From contig JAGTXO010000039.1 in assembly GCA_019448385.1 (NCBI GenBank), positions 62,001 to 126,000 of the forward strand: 64,000 nucleotides of DNA. Direction: 5' to 3'. This document shows positions 49,791 to 58,639 of this stretch, one piece after another. The DNA comes from Diacronema lutheri. Lineage: Eukaryota > Haptophyta > Pavlovophyceae > Pavlovales > Pavlovaceae. The notes beneath the pieces are model-generated. The model was not told where the DNA came from and did not search any database. It saw only the letters and a program-made list of their open reading frames with translations. The position numbers and the translations under genes are program-made. Each line of letters begins with the position of its first letter. The first letter of the stretch is position 1.

Positions 49791-52700
49791 ATGGGCACCA
49801 ATTTGAAGGCGGGCGCGCGCGCCGAAGGCTCGCACGCCGGGCAGCAGCGTGCATGCTGCTCGCGCCGCCGGCTCGCTTTGCGCGTTATGCTCGCGCTGCT
49901 CGCGTGGCTCGCATGGACGGCGGTCCTGTGCGTCGGCATGGCGTGGTACGTGCAGCGCGGCCGCTTGGCGTGGCCAGCGCAGCGGCTGCGCGATGAGTCG
50001 GCACTTGCAAGTGCGCTCGATGCCGCGCGCAAAGGTGGCGCATTCGCCGCGGACGGTACGCCGCGCTGGGCGCTCGTCTCCGGCGGCCACGCCGCCAAGC
50101 GCGCGTACGTCTTCGTCGGCGGGCTGCAGCGGTCGGGGACGACGCTGGTCGAGGCGTGGCTTGCGTACGCGTCCGACGTCAACGTCTCCTTCCTCTCTGC
50201 GAAGCACTTGTCGCCCGACCGTTACGAGGCGCTCGCGCCGTGGGCGTTGCACAATTTTAGCCGCGCGTACTTTGAATCGGTGATCGCGTCCGGCGGCCTC
50301 GAGGGCAAGTTTGTGCAGGACGTGTACGCGTACCGCAACCTGTTCCACGAGATGGGCGTTCGCGGCGAGGCTGCCATCGACGCGCTCGCCCTCGGCGCCG
50401 CCGACGTGCCGCGCGCGGAAGCGGACCGCACGGCGGCGCGCGCGCGGCTCCTCGCGCAGTGGCAAGTCTACTGGGTGCCTGCGCACGTCGTCAACGTCGC
50501 GGCGGCCGAAAGCGAAGGCAGCGGGGCCGCCGGCGAATGGGTCGACGAACCCGTCGGCGAGCGCGGCGACGAGGCGCGCCTCGCTGCGCCGCGTGCGCCG
50601 CACTACCACATCGAGAAGAGTCCGGAGAACGTGCTGATCGCGCCCTTCTTGTGCGCGCTCCTTGCGCCATTGCCGTCGCGCCTCGTCGTCGCCGCGCGCC
50701 ACCCGCTCGTGTGGGCGCTCGCGACGGGCAAGTGGGTGCGCGACGACTTTGTGCACATGCGTGACGTCGCCGAGCGCATCCGTGCGTGGCTCGCCGTGAT
50801 GGAGCACGCACAGCGACACGCGCTCGCGCCGGGCGCGCTGCCTAGCGCCGTCGCAGTATCCGTCGAGTCCTTTGCTGCAATCCCGGCGATGCAGCGCGAG
50901 CTGCTCGCGTCGACGCTCGGCCTCGACGCGGCAGCCGCGTGCGTGCGCACGCACGCGCCGGGCGCGAAGGCGCTCGCTGGCCGCGCGCTGCTGCCAAACG
51001 CATCGAGGGCGCCGGCCGGGGCGTCGACGGTCAGGAAGCGTACCCCGGCGTCGGCCCCGCTGCCCACCGCGCTCGGGCCCGCGCCGCGCCCGCCGAGCGC
51101 GTGCGCGCCGCTCCCTAGCTTCATCGCGCATTCTTACAGGTATGCCGCGTGCTGGCTGCACGGCGCGACCCGCGAGCCGAGCAGAAGCCGCGACCGGCCG
51201 CTCCAGTGCGTGCTGAGCGTCGACAGCGTCGTCGCGTCGAGCCGCGCGCGCCGTCGCCAGGCGGAGCTCGCCGCGCTCGCCGCCGAGCTCGAGCCGCGCG
51301 TGCGAGCGTTTGGCTTCACGTTCAAGCCGTTTCTCGCGACGCGTGCGGGCATATATTGGCAACCGCTTGCGGCAATCGACGCGCACGGCCCGTGGGCCGA
51401 CGCGCTCGTCGGCGTGCACGCGGACGCGTGGCGATGGCTGCCGCCTGGCTGGTTACGACCGCCGCGCAGGCCGAGCCTCCCGTCAGCCGATAGCGGCAGT
51501 TTTGGCGGGGGCTCGCACATCGCGCTGCGCGAAGCGAGCGGCAGCCATCGTTCCGATGGCACCGCGCGCGTGGGTCGCGTCACGCGCGGCGCCAGCCACG
51601 CCGAGCGTTCGGCCCGCGGCGCGCACGTCCTCGTCTTGTACGCGCTGCCCGTGAGCAAGTTCTCCGCTTCAACGGCGCACTCTGGGATGAACCAGCGGTT
51701 TCTGCAGGTGATTGACGCGCTACGCGCGCTTGGCTGCGCGCTTCACCTCGTCGCGTTCCACTCGAGCGCGAGCGCGAGCGTGCCCGCGGGAAGCGGCGAT
51801 GCGCCGGCCGACGGACGGAGCGGCCGCGGCGACGTTGCCGCGTCAGCCGCGGCCGCGCTCGCGCTGCTCCCGTCGCAGCTGCACCCGCCGGCGGTGGTGT
51901 GGTACGCGGGCACCTTCGAGGAGCAGATCAGCGCAGCACTCATCGCCGCGCGCGGCCGCGTGAGCCGCGCGCTCATCTTCTGCACGCACATCACGCAGAA
52001 TTTGAACCAGCAGGCGGTGCGCGACGACGCGCGCGATGCGGCCGACGCCAGGTTCAACGCGAACGCGGCATACCCACGTGTGCGCCTGCAAACGCACCGC
52101 GCTTCGGACGAGCCGCCGCCGCTCGCGCTGCCGCCCGAGCGCGCGCTCCATTGGGCGCGCGCCGCGCTGCCACGCGCGCGCGTCGCGGTCATCACCGATG
52201 ACGTTCATCACGAGCGCGTTCGCACCGTGCTGCGATCGCGCGCGACCGTCGATTTGCCAAAGCTCACGCGCTGGCTGCGTAGGCGGGAGGGCGCGCTGTA
52301 CGCTGGCGCGGACGTCGTCTATGCCGTCTCGAGCGAAGATGCCGCGCGCATCGGCGCCGGATTCGGCGGCGCGACGGGCGACGCGCCGGTGGGCGCAACT
52401 TACGGGGTGGGCGGCGACCTCGCGAGGGTGCACATCGGCGAGCCGCTTGGCGCCGAGGCCGCACTGGTGCCTTCGCGCACCACGCGCGCACTCGCGCGCG
52501 GTGGGCCCAACGCGCGCACCGCGCTGCGCTCGCTCGTCGACGTGTGCGGCCTCGAGCCGCGTTGCGTCGGCGTGCGGCTCAGCGGCGCGTGCGCCCGCCT
52601 TCGGACGAGCATGCACACGGGCGCGGCGCTCGCGCTGCTGCCCGTGCTGGGTCAGTTGGACGAGTCTTCACGCCTCGTTCTCGCCAAGCGCAACGCGAGC

Positions 52701-53825
52701 GCGCGCGTGCCGCCGATCGGTCGCGCCTCCGAAACCAACGCGTCGTGGACGGAACGCTTCACGCTCGCCCGCGCCGTTCGCGCCGTGCCGTACGCGTCGG
52801 ACGCGGAGGCGCGCGCGGCCGAGCTGGCGCACGCGGCGGGCAGCGCGCCGGCTCCCGACGGAGACGGCGCGGCGCGCGTGCGCATCAGCAGCGCGCACGC
52901 TGCGCTCGACCAGTGCGCGCACGACGAGGCGTGCTCGGGCGTCTCGTTTGACGCTTCGGTCGACTCCCTCGCGCTCGGCGCTGGCAACGGGAGCGGCAGT
53001 CGGAGGAGAGGCGGCATTTGCAAGGTTGCCATACTGCACGCGCCGACGCCACCGCCCGCGTCGGGTCGGCTGCCCTGGAGCCGCGACGTGCGTTCGATCA
53101 CGATCGCGCGTGCGGGCGCAGTGCACGCACGATGGCTGCCATTCGTGCTCGACGAGCGCACTGCGAGCGCGGCGGACGCGGTCGTGGCGCACGGCGCGGC
53201 GTGGGTGGCGGGCGCGCGCTCGGGACTCTTCTACGTCGGCCAGCCTCACCCACTCGCGATCGCGGCCGTCGGCTGGTTGTGCAGCCACGTGCTGCCGCTC
53301 CTCGAGCAGCTCGGCGTGCAAACGGGCGGGCGAGCACACCTTCGCATCGCCGGCGCGCGATGGAAGAGCAAAGGGCTTACGCGGAGCCGCGGGCTTGCGC
53401 ACGCGGTTGCGCGCGGGTACGTCACCCTGCTCGGCGAGATGTCGGATGATGAGCTCGACGCCGAGTTTGCGCGCGCGCGCGTCTTTGCGGCGCCTCTCGT
53501 CAATGCGACCGGCATCGCGACAAAGAACGTCCACGCGCTCGCGCGGGGGCTGCCGACCGTGAGCGGCACGGACGGCGCGCGCGGGCTGGGCTTTGCGAGC
53601 CGCGAGCACGCCGCGCGCGCCATGCTGCTGAGCGACGACCCTGCCGAGTTTGCGCGCCACTGCGCCGCGCTGATCGAGGACGACGCGCGCTGGGCGGCGT
53701 TTGCAGCGGCGGGCGCGGCGCACGTGCGAGCCGCGCTCTCCGCCGACCGGCTGAGCGCGACGCTTGGCGAGTTCGTACGCGGTGAGGCGGGTGTCGACGA
53801 CGTTCTCGAGCTGCACGTGCATTGA
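49791..53825 (+). CDS. Fused sulfotransferase-glycosyltransferase, type II membrane protein
   Basis: Intronless, 1344 aa from the ATG at 49791. A basic head precedes one membrane anchor ('LALLAWLAWTAVLCVGMAWY'), the Golgi type II layout. Residues about 100-340 are a sulfotransferase: the PAPS 5'-phosphate loop 'YVFVGGLQRSGTTLVEAWL' and the 3'-phosphate region 'RLVVAARHPLVWAL'. After a linker the second half (from about residue 620) is a GT-B glycosyltransferase: 'HSGMNQRFLQVIDALRALGC' at its start and 'NATGIATKNVHALARGLPTV' in the donor-binding domain, as in GT4-like enzymes. An insert with cysteines ('DQCAHDEACSGVSFD') sits between GT halves. It likely builds a sulfated surface glycan. The upstream region is a transposon arm. 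Confidence 0.8.
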   Translation: MGTNLKAGARAEGSHAGQQRACCSRRRLALRVMLALLAWLAWTAVLCVGMAWYVQRGRLAWPAQRLRDESALASALDAARKGGAFAADGTPRWALVSGGHAAKRAYVFVGGLQRSGTTLVEAWLAYASDVNVSFLSAKHLSPDRYEALAPWALHNFSRAYFESVIASGGLEGKFVQDVYAYRNLFHEMGVRGEAAIDALALGAADVPRAEADRTAARARLLAQWQVYWVPAHVVNVAAAESEGSGAAGEWVDEPVGERGDEARLAAPRAPHYHIEKSPENVLIAPFLCALLAPLPSRLVVAARHPLVWALATGKWVRDDFVHMRDVAERIRAWLAVMEHAQRHALAPGALPSAVAVSVESFAAIPAMQRELLASTLGLDAAAACVRTHAPGAKALAGRALLPNASRAPAGASTVRKRTPASAPLPTALGPAPRPPSACAPLPSFIAHSYRYAACWLHGATREPSRSRDRPLQCVLSVDSVVASSRARRRQAELAALAAELEPRVRAFGFTFKPFLATRAGIYWQPLAAIDAHGPWADALVGVHADAWRWLPPGWLRPPRRPSLPSADSGSFGGGSHIALREASGSHRSDGTARVGRVTRGASHAERSARGAHVLVLYALPVSKFSASTAHSGMNQRFLQVIDALRALGCALHLVAFHSSASASVPAGSGDAPADGRSGRGDVAASAAAALALLPSQLHPPAVVWYAGTFEEQISAALIAARGRVSRALIFCTHITQNLNQQAVRDDARDAADARFNANAAYPRVRLQTHRASDEPPPLALPPERALHWARAALPRARVAVITDDVHHERVRTVLRSRATVDLPKLTRWLRRREGALYAGADVVYAVSSEDAARIGAGFGGATGDAPVGATYGVGGDLARVHIGEPLGAEAALVPSRTTRALARGGPNARTALRSLVDVCGLEPRCVGVRLSGACARLRTSMHTGAALALLPVLGQLDESSRLVLAKRNASARVPPIGRASETNASWTERFTLARAVRAVPYASDAEARAAELAHAAGSAPAPDGDGAARVRISSAHAALDQCAHDEACSGVSFDASVDSLALGAGNGSGSRRRGGICKVAILHAPTPPPASGRLPWSRDVRSITIARAGAVHARWLPFVLDERTASAADAVVAHGAAWVAGARSGLFYVGQPHPLAIAAVGWLCSHVLPLLEQLGVQTGGRAHLRIAGARWKSKGLTRSRGLAHAVARGYVTLLGEMSDDELDAEFARARVFAAPLVNATGIATKNVHALARGLPTVSGTDGARGLGFASREHAARAMLLSDDPAEFARHCAALIEDDARWAAFAAAGAAHVRAALSADRLSATLGEFVRGEAGVDDVLELHVH

Positions 53826-54229
53826 CACGACCGGCGGTGGGGTCCAACCCTTCCAGATGGGCGATCAGCCCTTCGAGCCCCGCGTGATCCGCAACTTGGT
53901 CAGTCGTCACAGCCTTACCGTCATCTCACAGCCACGTGCGTTGGTCGCTGTCCTTGGACCTGGGGGAGTGGGGTGAAAAGAGTCTCTGATTGGCTCTGTC
54001 GGCCGACAGAGCGGACGATGCTGCACATTGAGCATTGGGCGCGTTGATAGATCTTGAGGGGAGGCACGCAGCAGAAGCCCGCGCAACGACGCTCCCGAGC
54101 CTCACTGCGCGCGCGCACCGACTCCCGAGCGGTGAGCGTGTAGGCCGCGGCCATCCCGTGTGCAGTCACGCGCCACGTGCACGCTCAAAGGCCGCAGCCG
54201 CCGTGTGCGCGCCAGCATGGCAAAGGCGA
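53826..54229. other. Intergenic stretch with 20-bp perfect palindrome
   Basis: No gene seen. 'gctctgtcggccgacagagc' (53993-54012) is a perfect palindrome and could end transcripts of either convergent gene. Confidence 0.6.
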
Positions 54230-54373
54230 TCAGTGTTTGTGCCAACCCTCCTTTGGCTGGAGGCCGGCCTTTGACGTCTTGGTCTTAACGGACGGCGACA
54301 TGCCAAAGAGGGCGAAGAGGACGATGGCACCAATGATCACCGTTCCGATGATGACGACCATCTGTTCGGCCAT
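54230..54373 (-). CDS. 47-aa single-pass membrane protein
   Basis: A short minus-strand frame from ATG (54373) to TGA (54230). It reads MAEQMVV, then a strong membrane segment 'IIGTVIIGAIVLFALFGM', then a polar basic tail ending 'KEGWHKH'. Clear hydrophobic-then-basic pattern and a start 99 bp from the divergent TatA start argue for a real gene. Small one-helix proteins of this kind occur in organelle membrane complexes, but I cannot name the family. Confidence 0.6.
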   Translation of the reverse strand: MAEQMVVIIGTVIIGAIVLFALFGMSPSVKTKTSKAGLQPKEGWHKH

Positions 54374-54472
54374 CCTCCCCGCCGTTCAAGGCGCAACGAC
54401 ACCTTCGCCACCCTGGCCAGTGGCCACCCTTCTCCCCACCGGTTTTCAAAACGGCGCAATTTCAAGGCAACC
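54374..54472. promoter_or_regulatory. Bidirectional promoter, small TM protein / TatA
   Basis: 99 bp between starts. 'ccggttttcaaaacgg' (54440-54455) is an imperfect palindrome; 'tttcaaggc' lies just before the TatA ATG. Confidence 0.45.
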
Positions 54473-54918
54473 ATGCTGCGCCACGTCCTCCTCCTCTGCG
54501 CTGCGCTCGGAGCCAGTGCCTTCACGCCGGCGCTGAGCGCGCAGCGCCGTGCGCAGCTGGGAGCGACGACGTCGTCGGCGTTTGCGATCACTGCGGCCCC
54601 AATTAGCGCGCGGCCTGCGTGCTTGCCACAGCCTGCGCAGATGAGTGAGTGCCGCGCTCTGACGCACGCTGCGCGAGCGGCGCTCGCCTCTCTGCACGCG
54701 CACACGTAGGCCTTTTTGGCCTCGGCTGGCCTGAGCTGCTCGTCATCGGCGGCGCCGCCCTCCTCTTCTTTGGCCCTGATAAACTGACCAACGTGGCCAA
54801 GGAGGCGGGCAAGTCGGCCGCTGCGCTCAAGGACGCGAGCGCGGCGTTCCAGGAGGGGCTCTCGGAGGCGAGCAAATCGGAAAGCCCGGAGAAAATTGCC
54901 GCCAAGAAGGACGAGTGA
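54473..54918 (+). CDS. tatA: TatA-type subunit of the thylakoid Tat translocase
   Basis: Exons 54473-54644 and 54710-54918 (donor 'gtgagt', acceptor 'gtag', 65-bp intron) give 126 aa. The N-terminus is a signal peptide ending 'GASAFTPAL', the ASAF-type motif of secondary red plastids, then a Ser/Thr/Arg/Ala transit region. The splice creates the mature start 'MSLFGLGWPELLVIGGAALL', followed by 'FFGPDKLTNVAKEAGKSA', the TatA membrane helix, FGP hinge and amphipathic helix. A charged tail ends KKDE. It forms the pore of the twin-arginine pathway in thylakoids and could import the PsbQ-like protein of this window. Confidence 0.95.
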
Positions 54919-55364
54919 GGCGGCGCGCGGCCGACGCCCTGGACGGGGCACTCTCAGCCGTCGCATTCGTCTTGCCTGCATGGAGAGCGCCCGCGCCGCG
55001 GACGCGCCCGATTTGGATGGGGCTTCGCCCCAGCGGCTCGCAGCCCGCGAAGCCCGACGACGCGCCGCGGCGGGCTGCCAAGCGCCGAGCGCTCAACAAG
55101 CTGTTACACCCAATCAGGGCCATCACACGCTGTCCCTTTGCACGTGGCACGGCACGCCGCTGCCGTAGCGCATGCCGACCTGTGCTGGGTCGCACCGATG
55201 GTTGGCGCTGCCGAGAGAGATCGAGAGCTGTGCTCAGGAAAGGGGTCTCGGGGTCGACTCTCTCCTCGTTGCAAACTGACTCGTGAGTCTTGACTCTGAT
55301 CCATCGCTTTCCGCATCGCGTCCCAGTGCAAGCCGCGAAGGCATCGTCGCCGCCCGTAGCCGCC
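54919..55364. other. Intergenic stretch, TatA to SSF1
   Basis: Nothing recognisable. Short frames here look like chance. Confidence 0.5.
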
Positions 55365-56900
55365 ATGGCGATCCGGCGGAGGAAGAAGCGTCGCACGCAC
55401 AAGCCGGTGACGCTCGACGACGCGCAGGTGCCGCGCTCGTTCGTCTTCTCGAAGGGACAAGGTGGGCCCGTCGTTGTCGAGCTCGTCGCTGACCTCAAGC
55501 GGATGATGGAGCCGCATACGGCGTCGCGGCTCAAGGCGCGCAAGACGAACCGTGTACGCGACTTTTTGCACGTCGCCGGGCAGTACAACGTGAACTTCTT
55601 CATGATCGTCTCCACCACCGAGCGCGGCACGTACCTCCGCCTCGCGCGCGTCCCGCGCGGCCCGACGCTCCAGTTCCGCGTGCACCGTTTCTCGCTCGCC
55701 GCCGATGTTGCCGCGGCTCTCCGCCGGCCGCACTCGCCGACCGGCGGCGAGTTCGCGACGCCGCCGCTGCTCGTGCTGCACGGCTTTTCAAAGACGGACA
55801 AGCAGGACCAGCTGGCGACCGTCATGTTCCAGAACCTCTTCCCCCCCATCGACGTCGGCAAGATGAGCATAAAGACCTGCCGGCGCGTCGTGCTCGTGCA
55901 TCACGACCGCGAGACGGGCCGGACGCACGTGCGCCAGTACGCGATCACGGCGACGCCGACGGGGATGACGCGCGGGCTGAAGAAGCTCCTGCGTGCGGGC
56001 TCCACCTCCAAGCTCCTCGCCGCGCGCCTCGGCCAGCTCGAGGACATCTCGCAGCTCCTCGAGCGCGATGGCTACTCGTCCGAGTCGGGCGCGGAGACCG
56101 ACCAGGAGACCGAGGCCGTGACGCTGCCGCAGGACTACACGAGGCGCGGCGCGCGCAAGGCGCAGCAGTGCGCGATCAAGCTCACCGAGCTTGGCCCTCG
56201 CCTCGAGCTCGAGCTTCTCAAGATTGAAGAGGGGGTGTGTGACGGCAACGTCATGTACCACAAGTACGTTACGAAAACGGCAGCGGAGTCCGCCGAGCTC
56301 GCGCGGCGCGCGGACGAGCGGCGCGAGGGCAAGGAGGAGCGGAAGCGGCAGCAGGAGGAGAACGTCCGGCGCAAGGCCGAGGCCAAGGCGGCCGAGCTCG
56401 CGGAGCGCGCCGCCAAGCGCACACGCGGCGCGCCCGTGCCCGCCGCGCCTGCGCGTGCAGAGGGCAGCGCGGCGGACGGCGCGGCGGGCGACGAGGACAG
56501 CGGCTCGGACGGCGACGACGAGGACGACGAGCCATCCGACGCGGACTGGTTTCGCGACGAGGTCGGCGAGGAGCCTGAGCCCGGTCTCTTCCGCGCGGCG
56601 CGCGCGCGGGGCGACGCCGACGCTGACGCTGACGGCAAGCGCGACAAGTTCAACCCGCGCTACGTGAAGCGGGGCGCGAAGCACGGGCGGGCGGGAGACG
56701 GAGCCGCATCTTCGCGCGAGGGTGCGCCGACGACGGCGCCGCCCACGCGTCGCGGCGGCGCGGATGCTGCTCGCCCGCGTGCACAGCTTGCGCGGCGCGG
56801 TGCGGAGGCCGCCGGCGGCCGATTCGGGCGCAGCGGCGGCGGTGGCGACGGCGGCGGCGACGGCGGCGGCGTCGGCGGCAAGAAGCGTGTCTTGGCGTAG
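55365..56900 (+). CDS. PPAN: Peter Pan / SSF1 ribosome-biogenesis factor (Brix domain)
   Basis: Intronless, 511 aa. The Brix domain spans about residues 20-290: 'VPRSFVFSKGQGGPVVVEL', 'LKRMMEPHTASRLKARKTN', 'RGPTLQFRVHRFSL', 'PPLLVLHGFSK', 'MFQNLFPPIDVGKM', 'GLKKLLRAG', 'AIKLTELGPRLELELLKIEE'. These are the PPAN/SSF1 blocks in order. The protein is needed for 27S pre-rRNA processing and 60S assembly in the nucleolus. The C-terminus has a long charged helix, an acidic block (DEDSGSDGDDEDDEPSD) and an Arg/Gly-rich end. The ATG chosen (55365) gives the usual short basic head. Confidence 0.95.
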   Translation: MAIRRRKKRRTHKPVTLDDAQVPRSFVFSKGQGGPVVVELVADLKRMMEPHTASRLKARKTNRVRDFLHVAGQYNVNFFMIVSTTERGTYLRLARVPRGPTLQFRVHRFSLAADVAAALRRPHSPTGGEFATPPLLVLHGFSKTDKQDQLATVMFQNLFPPIDVGKMSIKTCRRVVLVHHDRETGRTHVRQYAITATPTGMTRGLKKLLRAGSTSKLLAARLGQLEDISQLLERDGYSSESGAETDQETEAVTLPQDYTRRGARKAQQCAIKLTELGPRLELELLKIEEGVCDGNVMYHKYVTKTAAESAELARRADERREGKEERKRQQEENVRRKAEAKAAELAERAAKRTRGAPVPAAPARAEGSAADGAAGDEDSGSDGDDEDDEPSDADWFRDEVGEEPEPGLFRAARARGDADADADGKRDKFNPRYVKRGAKHGRAGDGAASSREGAPTTAPPTRRGGADAARPRAQLARRGAEAAGGRFGRSGGGGDGGGDGGGVGGKKRVLA

Positions 56901-57025
56901 ACCCGGCGCTAGCGAGCACCAGGCCCCAAAACTGGCAACCGACTCGGCAAGAAAAGATGACGTCGGCCGGCCGAGTTCATCTCAGGTGCCAGGCGTGCAG
57001 TTCAAGCGCTCTCGGCCACGCCGCG

Positions 57026-57525
57026 TCATTCCCCGTCTTGCTCGAGGAAGGGGTTTGCAATCTCCTCAAAGCCCTCAGCTGGACAGATGAGCATCACGGT
57101 CGTCCCACGGCAAACCGTCAGACCAAGCGCGCGCGTGTCGTCGAGCAGCTTGTACGGATCCTCCGGGTCCTTGAGGTACTCCTTCGTGTCGTCCAGCACG
57201 AGATTGAGGAGCTTGTCAAAGCCCTTGAGCACGCCCGTCACTTCCCTGCCGCCCGTAAATTTGACGCGCACCTCCTGCGCCGGCGCGCGAAGCGACAGAT
57301 GCGTGCGCGAATGCACGTTGGCAGTGAGCACTGGCGCGGCGCTTCCGGCACGACGAGGGCGGCGGCGCTCGGCGGGTAGGCGGCCGGCAACCGACGAGGG
57401 TGGCCGTGCCCCACCTTCCCACCAGCCACGCCTATCAACCTGACGTACGCACGGCCACGCGCGCAACGACCAACCTTGTCGAGGAAGCGCGTTAGGTCCA
57501 GCACGGGCGGCGCGCGACTAGCCAT
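57026..57525 (-). CDS. LSM7: LSm7, U6 snRNA / mRNA-decay ring subunit
   Basis: Exons 57525-57475 and 57274-57026 (GT-AG, 200 bp) give 99 aa, the usual LSm7 length. The first exon ends LDLTRFLDK and the second begins 'EVRVKFTGGREVTGVLKGFD', the Sm1 motif; 'LGLTVCRGTTVMLICPAEG' is Sm2. The 'EYLKDPEDPYKL' insert between them is LSm7-specific. It takes part in the LSm2-8 ring on U6 and the LSm1-7 ring in mRNA decapping. It is convergent with the SSF1 gene. Confidence 0.95.
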
Positions 57526-57800
57526 CGCGCCACCACGATGCCGGCCGGCGGTGTTTGGCGACAGTCAACCGACAGTGATGAGTCAGTGACCGACAGGGCG
57601 GCAACGAGGGAGAAAGAGACGGACCGACAAGGCGACAACAGGGAGAAAGAGACGGACCGACTCATCACTGTCGGCTCCGGGTTGCGAACGCCCCACGGCG
57701 ACGCACCCTGCCCGTGCAGAGGAAACGCAGTCGCGGGTCACACGGAGCCCCCGACGGGCGACGGCCCGACCCCGTGTGAAAAACCAATGAGGGCTGCTCC
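57526..57800. other. Intergenic, with a short tandem repeat
   Basis: 'gagaaagagacggaccgac' occurs twice at about 57609-57663, 35 bp apart. Otherwise nothing seen. Confidence 0.6.
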
Positions 57801-58630
57801 TCAGTCGGCCTTCATCTCGATGCCGTTCACGAGCGACGTGACAGTCACGATCGACTGCACGCGTTGCGCGCTCAGCCCGAGCGTCTTGCTCACGACCGCG
57901 CGGCCGCCTTCATATTCTTTCTCGATCAAAAAGCCCGCCGCGACGACCTTCGCGCCGGCTTGACTCGCGAGCTCGGCGAGGCACGCAACGGTCCCGCCCT
58001 TGGAGAGCATGTCGTCAATGATCAGTACGCGGTCGGCCGGGCCGAGGAACTCTGAAGAGACGTGCATCCTCGTCAGGTTGCGACCGGTCGACGACGTGCC
58101 GATGCTCGCGCTGAAGATCGCCACGCCGTCGCGCGCGAGAGGAGCAGGGTCGGTCGCAAAGACGAGCGGCACGCGCATCTGCATCGCGCAGCTTTGCGCG
58201 CACATCAGCCCGCTGCCGAAGCCGGTGAACACTTTGGTCACGTTGAGCCCGCGGAACCGTCGCGCCAACTCTGCAACCGGCCGCGCGTGCCGCCGTGCGG
58301 GCGTCCGCGTGAGCCTCTCCTCGCGTATGGCATAGCGCGAGCAAATGCGGCACATGGGCGCAAGCGTGCGAGCCAGCGCATCACCCACTCCGTCCACCTC
58401 GCAAGCCCAACCCCCTGCGCCCCCGCCCGCCGCCCGTGGGCCGTCGCCGAAGCTCGCGACGCACCATGTCCGCACACGTGCATCAGGTGGCAATCGACCT
58501 GGTGGTTGAGGAAGGAGTTGACCTTCAGGATGTTGTTGGGCATAACCGTCGCCTGATCACGGATGTGGTCGGCCAGCAGGTCGCTCGGCGTCTTGCCGGA
58601 GATGAGCAGGCGCGCGTGCTGGTATTTCAT
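57801..58630 (-). CDS. Xanthine phosphoribosyltransferase-like enzyme
   Basis: Exons 58630-58465 and 58270-57801 give 211 aa. The splice (donor 'cat g|gtgcg', acceptor 'gcag|ag') joins 'QVDCHLMHVCGHELARRFRG', matching the start of bacterial Xpt ('LxVxxFLNHQIDPxLM'). The PRPP-binding motif is 'RVLIIDDMLSKGGT', followed by 'EKEYEGGRAVV', again Xpt-like. It would convert xanthine (perhaps guanine) and PRPP to the nucleotide. The usual 'vESSGI' loop reads 'VFTGFGSGL'. The frame is open upstream of 58630 and includes another ATG near 58822, so a targeting extension is possible. This enzyme type is typical of bacteria, suggesting old transfer. Confidence 0.75.
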
Positions 58631-58639
58631 CTGCACCTC

